Positions 45,636-55,978 of a stretch of 64,000 nucleotides of DNA are shown piece after piece. The DNA is from Costus lasius (lineage: Eukaryota; Streptophyta; Magnoliopsida; Zingiberales; Costaceae): contig CM050447.1 in the NCBI GenBank assembly GCA_027563935.2, positions 80,275,461-80,339,460 of the forward strand. The letters are read 5' to 3'. Position 1 is the first letter of the stretch, and each line of letters starts with the position of its first letter. The position numbers and the translations under genes are program-made. Below the pieces are notes generated by a model. It did not search any database and was not told the DNA's origin. It saw only the letters and a program-made list of their open reading frames with translations.

Positions 45636-47481
45636 TGATGACTCAAAAATTCATATTATATTTTATATTGATTGTTTAGTTTTTTTGAGTCATATTTATG
45701 CTCTTTTGCTCTTTTTTAAGCCTTATTTGTCAAATATTTTGAAATCTACACCTCTTCTTATTTTTAATCAATTTCAGGTAGAAAAGGCTAAATTTTGATG
45801 GACTTTTGAATAATATGACTACAAGAACGAAATCCAACCATTAAGAGGGAACTACTTGCAAATTTTCAAGCAAATTGGGGTTTTCGGCGAAATTACAGCA
45901 GGGCCGTAATTAATATTATGGGCATGATTTTACTGGGACCTATAGAATAAATCATGGCACCGCCGTGATTATTTCTTCAACCGTGGTTTCTGGAGATTTT
46001 TGCATAGGAATGATTATGGCACAGCCGTAAATTTTATTACGGCCATAATTTTATCAGGGAGAAATTGAAGCGATCACGGCACTACCATGATTTTTATTGT
46101 GGGCCGTAATTGTTCTATGATTTTGCATAGAGAAGATTACGGTACTGCTGTAATTTATTCCACAGCCGTAATTCCGAATATTTGCCCAAGTCTTCCGTGA
46201 GTTACTATAGTCGGATTTTGCGAAGTCGAATCCAGGAGATTTAGGACATGATTTCAAAATCAGAAAGAAGGGGGAGGATCTATAAGAGGAGGAGAAGATT
46301 TCAAGATGAAAATCCCCAATTTTTATCCACAACGGAAGGAGAAATCAAAGAGATCGCTGCCGCCTTAGGGTTCTTCACCGAGAGACATACAGAGCATCTT
46401 AGAAGACAAAATTTTTAGGGAAGCTATGCTTAGCGGAGGAGAAGACATCCAGAAAGTCTCATATCAGGAAGAGTTCGATCGAAGGAGAAATCAACAAAAG
46501 AGTAGTGGCGACTACTATTCATCGACGAACGCTGCTTCTCTTCTTCATCAGATTACGGGCTGTGAAATTTTTCACACCCTTGTAACATCAGTAACCCTAA
46601 TGTTTCCTTCTTTGAATTTTGATTTTTTTTTTAGATGAATAATTATTGTATTTCTTCCATCATGATAGCATAAAAACCTTCTTGGGACATGAGGGAGTAA
46701 TCCTCTTAATTTCTGAAATGACTAGATGATTTTTATTTTGTCAAGTTATTCTTCGATATGATAATTTTACTTAAGTGATAATTGTCTTTAATCTTTTCTA
46801 GTTTCAAGTATCAGCATGTTTTAGAGTTTGTAACATGTATTGAGAGGTGACTTACAATACTCGGAAACCTTAAATAATGGTTTTAGGAACTTAGGCTATG
46901 AGAATAGATTTGTTCTTAAATCATGATTTTTGATAAATTCTTGTTGATAATTTGATCTAGGAACTTTTATTGATTTAGACATGAAAATATGTATCCAGAA
47001 GTGATTTGGATTGTTGGAAACCCTTAAGTGAAACCTGTGAAATTAAGATATGAGAATATTTAATTTTGCTTGAGATGCTGACTAAGAGTTAAGTCACGAA
47101 GGTGATTTTTAACTTTCTTTGTCTGATTTACTTATTTGAAACACTGAATAGCAAGTCACGAGAGTGAAAGTTATTCGGTGTAAATTGTTCATCCGAGAGG
47201 AGGCAATTTCTTTATAAGTAAATTTAATCTTTATCATAACAAGAATAGCTGATAAACACTTATTTATGTCTAGTCATAACAATTAAGAAGGATGAAACCC
47301 TAGTCCTAAAATTTTCTCTATGATAATCTGTAACAATTTTCGATCATAGCTTACGACTTATTTCGCTATACATCGTTCGCTTAGCTAGTGAGAACACAAT
47401 AATTTAGTACTTAACACGTAGGTCCCTGTGGGTTCGATATCTTTTATTACTTCGAGTATCCGTGCACTTGCAGACACAACA
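45636..47481 (+). repeat. 5' LTR of element E
   Basis: 1846 bp, TGATGACTC...GACACAACA. It contains TACGG-type and CACGG-type inverted repeats (45890-46180) and hairpins at 46824-47209. Confidence 0.8.
46824..47209 (+). other. hairpin series in LTR E
   Basis: HP1 (46824-46862) has arms GAGTTTGTAA/TTACAATACTC. Further hairpins are at 47087-47114 (inner TCAC/GTGA, loop GAAG), 47142-47180 (arms CACTGAATAGC/GTTATTCGGTG, inner TCAC-GAGA-GTGA) and 47182-47209 (AAATTG/CAATTT, inner TCC-GAGA-GGA). Confidence 0.7.
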
Positions 47482-47487
47482 AGTTTT

Positions 47488-47505
47488 TGGCACCATTGTC
47501 GGGGA
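47488..47505 (+). promoter_or_regulatory. tRNA-Asp primer binding site, element E
   Basis: TGGCACCATTGTCGGGGA lies 6 nt after the LTR, with three changes from the tRNA-Asp complement. Confidence 0.7.
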
Positions 47506-47670
47506 CCTTAGTTTTTTTAATATCAATATAGTTGATAGTATTGTTAGACTAAGCTTTGTTTTTAGTTTGTTTTCTGTTTTTGCTAGTTTTGATTTTTCAT
47601 AAGTTGTGATTTTATTTTGTTTTCTGCTATTTTATGAAATTATGAGTTTATTTGATTCTACTACTTGTTT

Positions 47671-49265
47671 ATGCGTAGGACCCTTAAGTCAGGACCACTA
47701 GTTCCATTAGATCCTGAAATTAATAAAACTCTTAGATTGTGCAGGAAACTCAGGTTTGAAGAAAAGAAGGAAGAAGAATTGATCATGGCAGAAAGAAGAT
47801 CACTCAAGGATTATGCAACACCGAATCCACAAGGGATACATTCTAGCATAGCTAGGCCAGCAATAGAGGCTAACAATTTTGAAATCAAACCAGTCTTGCT
47901 TTCTATGATACAACAGAATCAGTTTGGGGGATCACCACTTGAAGATCCCAATTAGCACCTCTCTCTTTTTCTTAAATATTGTGACACCATTAAGATTATG
48001 GTGTATCTAGTGATGCTTTGAAACTAAAATTATTTTCTTTTTCTCTCAGGGACAGAGCACGTGCTTGGCTACAATCTTAGCCGACTAGAACATTCACCAC
48101 ATGGGATCAAGTTTCAAATGCTTTCTTAATGAAGTACTTCCCACCAAGTAAAACAATCCAGTTGAGAAATTAGATCACTAGCTTTGCATAGAGGGATGGC
48201 GAGTCACTGAGTGAAGCATGAGAGCGCTTTAATGAATTACAACGGAAGTGCCCTCACCATGGCTTAGAAAAATGGATTTTGATTTATACTTTCTATAATG
48301 GTTTACTTTATAGTACTCACCTCACTGTTGATGCTGCTGCAGGTGGACCTCTTATGAACAAGAGCATTGATGATGCTTTTACTTTGATTGAAGAGATGTC
48401 TTTGAACCATAACCAGTGGACCACTGAAAGAGGAGTGCTATATCGTCCTCCGCATGGTAAGACTGAAAGTAATGCTTGGCGTACCTTGGCAGAGAAGGTA
48501 GATTCTTTGGCTAGTAGATTTGACTCTTATCATATGCAAACTACTATGGCTTCATCCTTTGTTACTTGTGATATATGTGGTAATCAAGGGCAAAGTGTAG
48601 AGTCATTGCTGATCAGGGTGTAGAACAAGTAAATGCTGTAGGGGGTTATAATCTGGATGGAGGAATCATCCAAATTTGTCTTGGAGAAGTAACAATAATA
48701 CAGGGGGACAGATAGAGAACAGAGGTTATCAACAGAGGCAATTAGATCAAAATCAAAATCAGCCTTAAAAATCTAGTTTAGAGTCTTTGCTTGAAGAACT
48801 TAGAGGGGAGATTAAACAGCTTAATTCTAAGGTAAATTCTTTATCAGCACACAATAAAGTTCTAGAGACCCAAATAGCACAACAAGCTAGTACATCTTAT
48901 AGACCCCAGGGAAATTGCCCGCTAAACCTAAACTGAACCCTAGGGAACATTGTAATGCTATAACTACCCGGAGTGGAAAATAGTTAGATGAACCAAGGGG
49001 TAGACCTGATGATGATGAGAAAGAGCCTGACATTGAACCTAGTAGTGAGCTAGTCTTAGAAACACCACCTGTACATGTGCAGTCCCATCCTAGTTCGCCA
49101 CCTCGTGGGAGTGATGAACTTTCTCAGAGTGGTGATGAGTCATGTCAGCCTGATATTCCTAGACCTAACTCACCTGCTCCATATAGGCCTCCTATACCTT
49201 GTCCCCAGAGACTTGTTCAAGCTAAGTTAGATAAGCAGTTTGGGAAGTTTTTAAAAGTTTTGAAA
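47671..49265 (+). pseudogene. Athila-like gag pseudogene, element E
   Basis: Gag begins with a charged N-terminus and RSLKDYATPNPQGIHSS, close to D and C. The gag domain follows with stops at 47953-47955 and later, and with frameshifts. The intact middle (48279-48623) reads FYNGLLYSTHLTVDAAAGG, LNHNQWTTERGVLY, and a zinc knuckle remnant CDICGNQGQS in which the His is replaced. The Pro-rich C-terminus (PAPYRPPIPCPQRLVQAK) is present to about 49260. There is no protease, because the copy ends at the junction with LTR fragment F. It supplies the best outgroup for the gag of B and C. Confidence 0.78.
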
Positions 49266-50626
49266 AGCTTTAGGGATTTTCGCCCAAAATTAATGGATTT
49301 TAGAAGATTTGAAGATATGGAACGAATCCTAATGATGAGACGAAGCTACATATCAATTTTATGATCAAACGGAGCATTCTACAATCTTCATGGGCATGAC
49401 TGTGTATCCATACTTGGCCGTGAATGATCCTACATTTCCAGACTCCACCGAGATCTTCACAAGCGTGCCATCCATCTATGCATGACCGTGAAGATGTTGG
49501 CCCAACTTTTCAGATTTCGACAAGAAATTCACGGGTACACTCGTGAATGCATTCATGGCTGTGAAGAGTTCACAGTCTAGTTTTAGAGTTCGCCGAGGTC
49601 TTCACGGGCATGGCCATGCATCCATGCACGGCCGTGAAATCTTTCGCAGTCGTGACACCCATTCAGTTTTTCACTTGATTCTTGCTATTTTTGGAACAAA
49701 ATTTCAGGAAACTTGGTGGAGACCTTCCGAACTTACCCACAAATAATTTGGGATGGGAATCAAGTGTTTTCGTGGAGCAAAGAGGGAGAACGAAAGCGAA
49801 CGGTTACAACTAGGGTTTGGCGAAAATCCTAACAACGAGGTTGTTCCGGCACGATTTTTTCCTCGTTTTGATGCTAAAGATCGTGCTCCACCCTCCCCCA
49901 TCATAGATCTAGCCTTCTTTTGGTTTGATTTGATTTTTCTTGAGAAATTTCATGAAAGTTATAGCGTAAACTCTTTTCAAGATTTTGGCGTAGCCCATTG
50001 TAATGATGTTGATTGCTAATGCTTAATTAATACATTGCTTGAGTTTATTGTTGTTCTTATTCAATCTTATCACATCTATTTCATATTATTGCATCGGCCA
50101 TGCTTTCATATATTTTAGACGTTGTGGGAAGTACTGAGAGGTGAACCACAACGTCGGAACCCTTAAGATTGGACTTATAATTTTGACCACGAAAGTAGGT
50201 CAAAATTATTCGAGGAATTAATAATTCTTCACGGAACTCAATGGATCTACTTAACCTAGTAAGCCACGAGAGTAGGAGGCTTGGGTTAAGTTAAATACTG
50301 GATTGTGGCCTGAGAGATGATCTGTACACTAGGAAGAATTTCTTTAAGGGCATAGAATAAACGAACTTAACCCTTTAGCATCATCTTTCCATTATTCTTC
50401 AGTGTACTGAAACCTAAAACCCTAATTTTCTCTCAAGAATTTTCACACCTTTGTTTGTTCTTGATTTGTTCGATTTTACTTTCTTGCAATTATATTACAC
50501 ATCTCATCATTATTTGATCGTCTAGCTTTCAATTGATTAATTAGTTAGTACTTGACCCCTTAGTCTACGAGGAATTGATTTTTTTTTATTACACAACAGA
50601 ACCATGCACTTGCGGTACGGCCTATC
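49266..50626 (+). repeat. LTR fragment F of another Athila-like family
   Basis: It starts in mid-LTR (gggattttcgcccaaaatt) and ends near cacttgcggtacggcctatca. Inverted repeats are of the type CACGGCCGTG and GGCATGGCCATGC (49380-49650). The hairpins at 50118-50291 are the longest in the window. No internal region follows, so it is a solo or truncated LTR. Confidence 0.7.
50118..50291 (+). other. GNRA-capped hairpins in LTR F
   Basis: HP1 (50118-50155) has 10-bp arms GACGTTGTGG/CCACAACGTC and an inner ACT-GAGA-GGT. The next (50177-50209) has 11-bp perfect arms ATAATTTTGAC/GTCAAAATTAT around CAC-GAAA-GTA. The third (50249-50291) pairs ACTTAACC/GGTTAAGT and AAGCC/GGCTT around a GAGA loop. Confidence 0.75.
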
Positions 50627-51482
50627 ATAAGTCAATCCTCTCAGTCCATCGAGCATAAGTCCATCCACTAAGTCTATCAAGTTAATATGCACACTAGTCC
50701 ATCAATATAGTAATCCTAATACAATGAGAACACTAGCCTGTTAGTGTCTCAGTTCACCGTCGGTCCCATGAATCAGAAGGGTATTCTCGAATATAAATGA
50801 TAAAGTTCAGTTGCGATCAAAACTCATGCCAAGTTATTGAAGACGAGATCACACATAGTATAAATACCATAAGAAAACCATATGGATGGGCGTCCAAGTA
50901 TCGGGGTTATCACATGAAGCATGGAAGAAAAAGATACTTTATACTTATTTCCAAAAGAAGATACTTCTAGTAACATTGATAATGAAGGAAACTCATTTAA
51001 AGAATACAAGTAGAACTATCGAAGCTCCTTATTCGTTTGGGGCTATTTACTAGGGATGGAGATTGAAGTGAAAGATGAATTCAAAAAGAATAGGATGGAT
51101 TGGGAAGCTAAGATCCATTTTTAGGCAATACAATAATGGGCTAGTATTATTAGAAAGAAGTCCATGGATGACACAACAATCTTAAATTCCATAAAAATAG
51201 AAAATTTAAAGCAACATTTGACATAATCTTAATTTAATATTCATATTTTCGTTACATCTAATAATCCTAAGATGCCTGGACAATCAGAGTTTTCCGCGGC
51301 AAAAATTGAACAGTCTAAAAAAACAACGGCCACAACTGGTCAAAGAGTTTCCGAGGCATCATTAAATCCCTTCCAGCCCCTCGCATCTTCCTCGGGCCTG
51401 CAAATTGAGGAGAGAAGAGGCCAATTCACCGGCATCAATCTACTTTTCTCGTCTATACCAGAGCTCCTCCAAGTAATAAGCA
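50627..51482. other. intergenic region upstream of the AG-peptide gene
   Basis: No supported gene. The last 230 bases should include the promoter and 5' UTR of the AG-peptide gene. An open frame at 51272-51553 overlaps the true gene in another frame and is rejected. Confidence 0.45.
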
Positions 51483-51662
51483 ATGGAGATGAGGAACGTT
51501 TTTTGTGCTGCTCTCGTCGCTGCCGCCTCGGCCACGGTGGCCATGGCAGCTGACGGCGCCCCTGCGCCTGCCCCAGCTAGTGCCTCCTTCGCCGTTACCC
51601 CTGCTGTTGGCGCTGCGATAGGCGCCTCCCTTCTCTCCTTGTTTGCCTTGTACTTGCAGTAG
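51483..51662 (+). CDS. arabinogalactan peptide (AG-peptide 23-like)
   Basis: This is a complete 59-residue gene for a classical AG-peptide, a cell-wall proteoglycan core. Residues 1-21 (MEMRNVFCAALVAAASATVAM) form a signal peptide ending near AMA. A very short mature core, ADGAPAPAPASAS, carries Ala-Pro repeats of the kind hydroxylated and O-glycosylated with arabinogalactan. The C-terminus (AVGAAIGASLLSLFALYLQ) is a hydrophobic GPI-anchor-type signal. The length and the AVGAAIGASL...LQ ending match AGP20/22/23-type peptides. The product would be secreted and attached to the plasma membrane. Two ATGs lie close together; 51483 is chosen because family members start with a similar MxM/K stretch. 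There is no intron. Longer open frames on both strands overlap it and are shadows. Confidence 0.88.
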   Translation: MEMRNVFCAALVAAASATVAMAADGAPAPAPASASFAVTPAVGAAIGASLLSLFALYLQ

Positions 51663-53160
51663 AACAAATATTTAACACACTCATCCATGGCGCCACCCTT
51701 GTCTCCTTGTGTTGTTCTTTCCATGTCTCTTATTTTCCTGTTATTGTACTTCAAACATCAAACAAGGGTTTATGGATTGTCATTATTGATTTGTTAATAA
51801 TTGGTGGTTAATTGAGATTGGATGTCATTATCGTTATGTTGTTTCACTGGAAATCTAAATCGGGTTTAATTTGATTAATCTATTGTCTTATCAAGAGCGT
51901 CACCTAGTAATTTGAGAAATGACAATAAACTATTTTTTTTTTTGTTTATAGACTAGCAAAGCTTTGGTTCTAATAAGTAATCTATCAAGTATCTTCACTT
52001 TTAAGCTGATATAACTCCTTTATAAGTGGTGAAGGTTGCAAAATAATAATAATAAATTCAAGAGTGACATCAATTTAGATTTTATTTTTGGTTTTTTCTT
52101 ATTATTTTCCTCTTGATAAAATAGTCCAAGTTCTAATAACCTCTCATTTACAAAATTACAAATAATAAAAATTTCCTCTAGGTAAGATGGTTCAACTTTC
52201 TAATAAGCCTCAAAGAATAACTTCTCATAATCTCTCTGGTTTACTACTCCTTCATCCGCCCCTACATATAGTTACTACAAAGCTCTTGACTTGGGGTTAG
52301 TTTGGGACTACAGGCAAGTGCTACTAACACAGATTGAAAATTGCTGTGTTGTACGGTAAAAAACAATATTATTATTTTAAAAGTACTGTAAATTGTTGTA
52401 GTTAAAATTATTTAGTAAATAAAATATTATTATATAGAAAACTGTATGATATTTAAAATTATTTATTAAATAAAATATAATATTATATATATATATATAT
52501 ATATATTAACTAAAATATTAATTAAATATATATCAATATATATTCTATTTATTTTAAATATAAACATATATATAAACATAAATTTAGTATATATAAATAT
52601 ATAAATTTATAATTATATAAGTATATAAATTTATAAATTTATAGTAACTTTTGTATAAATATTTTCTTATATATAAACAAATATAGAAAAGAACCAAAGT
52701 CACTATTGTTCTCTTACTAAAACTTCGCCTGAGCACCCGCACACCCCGGAGGTCCCTTATTGCCTTATTATTAGTAGGTCATCTATATGATGGAGGACCC
52801 CACCTAACAATATATTCCTCCTGTGTCATAGAGGATAAACGATGAAGCCTATTGTTATTTATAAATTAATAATAATAACTTATAATATTATTAATAAATA
52901 TTTTAATTATAATTAACTAAAAATTTAGTTATATAATTTTTATCTTATTAATATTTTTAATAAAAAAATATTTATTATTAATAAAAATTTTGATAAATTA
53001 TAATAATCTAAACAAAAACTAGGCAAAAAAAACAATCATTAGCTCTTATTGAAACTCACCAACTTTTCACATGTAATATCCCTAATTCAATAGAATCTCA
53101 CATCAATATACTTTCTATAGAATGATATGTCACATTTTTGCTAAGATCCACAACACTATT
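51663..53160. other. AT-rich intergenic, with (AT)n at 52484-52505
   Basis: Contains the 3' flank of the AG-peptide gene and very AT-rich DNA. No gene is seen. Confidence 0.5.
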
Positions 53161-53490
53161 GTCACGCTCTAAATTATGCTAATAAAAATTAAACAAAATT
53201 ATAGGTGACTTAATGCTTGACTTGCACCTAAGCACACCCACGTAGGGGCTAAGCAGGCGAATCGCTGATCTGGGCACGACCGATAGGAGCACATCCCCTG
53301 ACGTACTCCTCAGCCTATCCAGTGCAGCTATCTGTCTGCTCGTCTCGACGAGTTGGAGACCGTCATGTGTCTGCCAAACACCGCTACATGATCCAGCTCC
53401 AAAGTCCACCTAAGTACATCACCCGAGACTCGACGCCGGCACAGTGCTCGTACGAGTCTAGTACACCAGAATAGTAAAAAAACCTCACGC
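53161..53490. other. GC-richer sequence left of element C, unidentified
   Basis: Composition changes sharply at about 53210. It may belong to the same older repeat as 62862-64000 on the other side of C, because C appears to have inserted there. Neither side is recognised. Confidence 0.3.
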
Positions 53491-54523
53491 TGATGACACC
53501 GAAATTTATCATAATTTCTATGCCATTTTGTTGATGGTTTTGTGTCATATTCATAGACTTTGCTTATTTTCATGCCCTTTTTATCAATATTTGCAGAATC
53601 TACACTCTTTTTTGTTTTTAATGATTTTCAGGTAAAAAGGCATGTTTTTCAGTCGATTTCGAGCAATCCAAGTGCATAATTGAATTCACAACATCAAAAG
53701 GAGATCACACGTCAAATTTTAGAAGATTTGGAGCTTCAAATGAAATTACGACACCTCCAATATATTCTTTACGGTACCGTAATTTGAAGGTTTTTCGGGC
53801 AGAGAATCTCATATGATTACGGCACTACCGTAAACATCTTTACGGTGCCGTATTTTGGAGCAACTTTTATCAGAGGATTGATGGAGATTACGGTACTACC
53901 ATAAGGAATATTACGGTACCATATTTTAGGTCGATTTTCAACCCGAAAGATTTTGACATTACGGCGCTATCGTAAAGAACGTTACGGTACCGTAATTCCA
54001 GAAGATCTTGTGAGAAAGCAAAGATCGGAACGTTAGAGAACCTTAAGTAAAACTAGTGTCGAGATTCGGATGCACAAAAGTGATCCTTGAAATTCCATTA
54101 GTGATTATCGACTTAGAACTCGGATGCACGAAAGTGATCCTTGAGTTCTTAGTTTGATGATTTACTTATCATTAGCGTTGGGACGACTCTTGCGCGAGAG
54201 CAAAGATTTATCCCTGCATGGTTGTCTACACGAAAGTGAGATAATCCTTTTATTCAAGTAAATTGCATCTTTGTCATGATAAGATTAAACTGATGAAATC
54301 TCTATTCATGTCTAGTCATAAAAATTAAAGTGAACGAAACCCTAGTCCCAGCTTCTCTCTCTGATAATTCCATTTCAGCGCTTTGGTCTTCGTTTGCTAA
54401 TTTGCACTCTTTCAATTGCCTAGATAGTGAAAAATCAATTATTCGGTACTCAGCAGTATAGGTCCCTGTGGATTCGATACTTTCTTTATTACTTCGAGTA
54501 TACGTACACTTGCGGACACAACA
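53491..54523 (+). repeat. 5' LTR of element C, internally deleted
   Basis: Matches the 3' LTR up to about 54006, then resumes at the equivalent of about 62343. The missing part is about 850 bp. AGAT stands at both break points. Inverted-repeat units start at 53745 and 53816, and further units follow. Confidence 0.88.
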
Positions 54524-54529
54524 AGTTTT

Positions 54530-54547
54530 TGGCACCGTTGCCGAGGA
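54530..54547 (+). promoter_or_regulatory. tRNA-Asp primer binding site, element C
   Basis: TGGCACCGTTGCCGAGGA lies 6 nt after the LTR, with two changes from the tRNA-Asp complement. Confidence 0.75.
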
Positions 54548-54685
54548 CCTTAGTTCTTGTTGATATTGAAGATATTGAGAATTTTGCTAGACTAGGTTTT
54601 ATTTATGTTTTACCTTTCTATCCTTTTATGTTTATTTGAGTTGTTTGATCCATCTACTTTAGTGTACACAGAAAATCTAGATCAG

Positions 54686-55978
54686 ATGACAGATCAGAGA
54701 TTATTAAGGGACTATGCAGCCCCTAAGCCACGAGAAATATACTTCAGCATTGTCAGACCAACTATTGAAGTAGATAATTTTGAGATCAATCCTGCCTTCT
54801 TGACCATAATTCAGCAGAACCAATTTGGAGGGGATCCAATTGAAGATCCATATCAGCATTTACATCTTTTTATCGAATATTATGATACCATTAAAATTTA
54901 TGGAGTTTCTGATGATGCACTAAAACTAAGATTGTTTCCTTTTTCTCTCAGGGACCGGGCGCGATATTGGCTACATTCTAGACCAGCTGGTGTTTTCACA
55001 ACATGGGAACAACTGTCAAATACTTTCCTGATGAAGTACTTTCCACCGATTAAAACCATCCAATTGAGAAATCAAATAACAAGCTTTAAACAGAAGGATG
55101 GAGAATCATTCAGCAAGGCATGGGAGCGATTCAATGATTTACAACGGAAGTGCCCTCACCATAGCCTTGAAAATTGGGTTTTAATTCATACCTTTTATTA
55201 TGGACTACTTTATAACACCCATCTAATCGTTGATGCTGCTGCAGGAGGAGCCCTCATGGGCAAGACCATTGAAGAAGCTTTCAACCTATTTGAAGAAATT
55301 TCCCTGAACCATAACCAATGGAACCTTGAAGAAGAACTGCTATATTGCGATGGTAAGGATGAAAGCGAGGATTGCCAACCCCTAACTGAAAAGGTAAGTT
55401 CTCTCAGTATAGAATCTTTTCTTGATAAGTTTATGACAAATCAAAGTCTTGTCATGCAAACTCAAAACAAAGAAATTGAAGATCTGAATGAAATGATTGG
55501 TCGACTTGCCTCTCAAGTGGAATTATTAACTATTCACAATAAAACTTTAGAAGATCAAATTCCTGATGAATACTGCAATACTATCATGACTAGAAGTGGG
55601 AAACAATTAGGAGAACCTAGAAGGAAAGTTGCGAACAATGAAGAAGAGCTTGATGATAACCACGAAAGGAAACTAGAGTTAGGAAAATCTTCTTCACATG
55701 AGGAGTTCCAAACTTGTTTACAACCTCAAAAAGGTGATGAACCATGTAGTGATGAACCATGTGAGAGAGATAATCCTATACCTAATTTGTCTCCTCTTTA
55801 CAAGCCACCTATACCCTTTCCTCAAAGGTTAATGCAAGAAAAGTTAGACAAACAATTCGGGAGATTTCTAGATGTTTTGAAAAAGCTTTACATTAACATT
55901 CCATTTACTGAAGCTTTATCTCAAATGCCCACATATGCTAAATTCTTGAAAGAAATACTGTCTAATAAGAGAAAATAG
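54686..55978 (+). CDS. Athila-like gag, element C
   Basis: A gag frame of about 430 residues from the ATG at 54686 (MTDQRLLRDYAAPKPREIYF); the frame is open further upstream, but family alignment with D and E supports this start. It contains the retrotransposon gag domain (IIQQNQFGGDPIEDPYQHLH, LRLFPFSLRDRARYWLHS, FPPIKTIQLRNQITSFKQ), a coiled coil (QTQNKEIEDLNEMIGRLA) and a Pro-rich C-terminus (YKPPIPFPQRLMQEKLDKQF). Gag forms the particle shell. The CCHC zinc knuckle found in B, and in broken form in D and E, is absent; the sequence jumps from LTEKVSSLS to the coiled coil. The frame ends at a TAG (55976-55978), where a one-base shift would lead into protease. In relatives gag and pol are one frame. 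Confidence 0.88.
   Translation: MTDQRLLRDYAAPKPREIYFSIVRPTIEVDNFEINPAFLTIIQQNQFGGDPIEDPYQHLHLFIEYYDTIKIYGVSDDALKLRLFPFSLRDRARYWLHSRPAGVFTTWEQLSNTFLMKYFPPIKTIQLRNQITSFKQKDGESFSKAWERFNDLQRKCPHHSLENWVLIHTFYYGLLYNTHLIVDAAAGGALMGKTIEEAFNLFEEISLNHNQWNLEEELLYCDGKDESEDCQPLTEKVSSLSIESFLDKFMTNQSLVMQTQNKEIEDLNEMIGRLASQVELLTIHNKTLEDQIPDEYCNTIMTRSGKQLGEPRRKVANNEEELDDNHERKLELGKSSSHEEFQTCLQPQKGDEPCSDEPCERDNPIPNLSPLYKPPIPFPQRLMQEKLDKQFGRFLDVLKKLYINIPFTEALSQMPTYAKFLKEILSNKRK

Larger units (their letters stand above)
45636..49265 (+). mobile_element. Athila-like element E, 3' truncated, inserted in D
   Basis: The LTR starts at TGATGACTC directly after D's RT sequence (left flank aattc). A primer site and a decayed gag follow. 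The element stops in gag at about 49265, where an unrelated mid-LTR sequence (F) takes over, so no right-hand duplication can be found. Confidence 0.75.

Noticed and set aside
51272..51754. Two open frames around the AG-peptide gene
   Set aside because: They overlap the convincing 59-residue gene in other frames and lack any signature.
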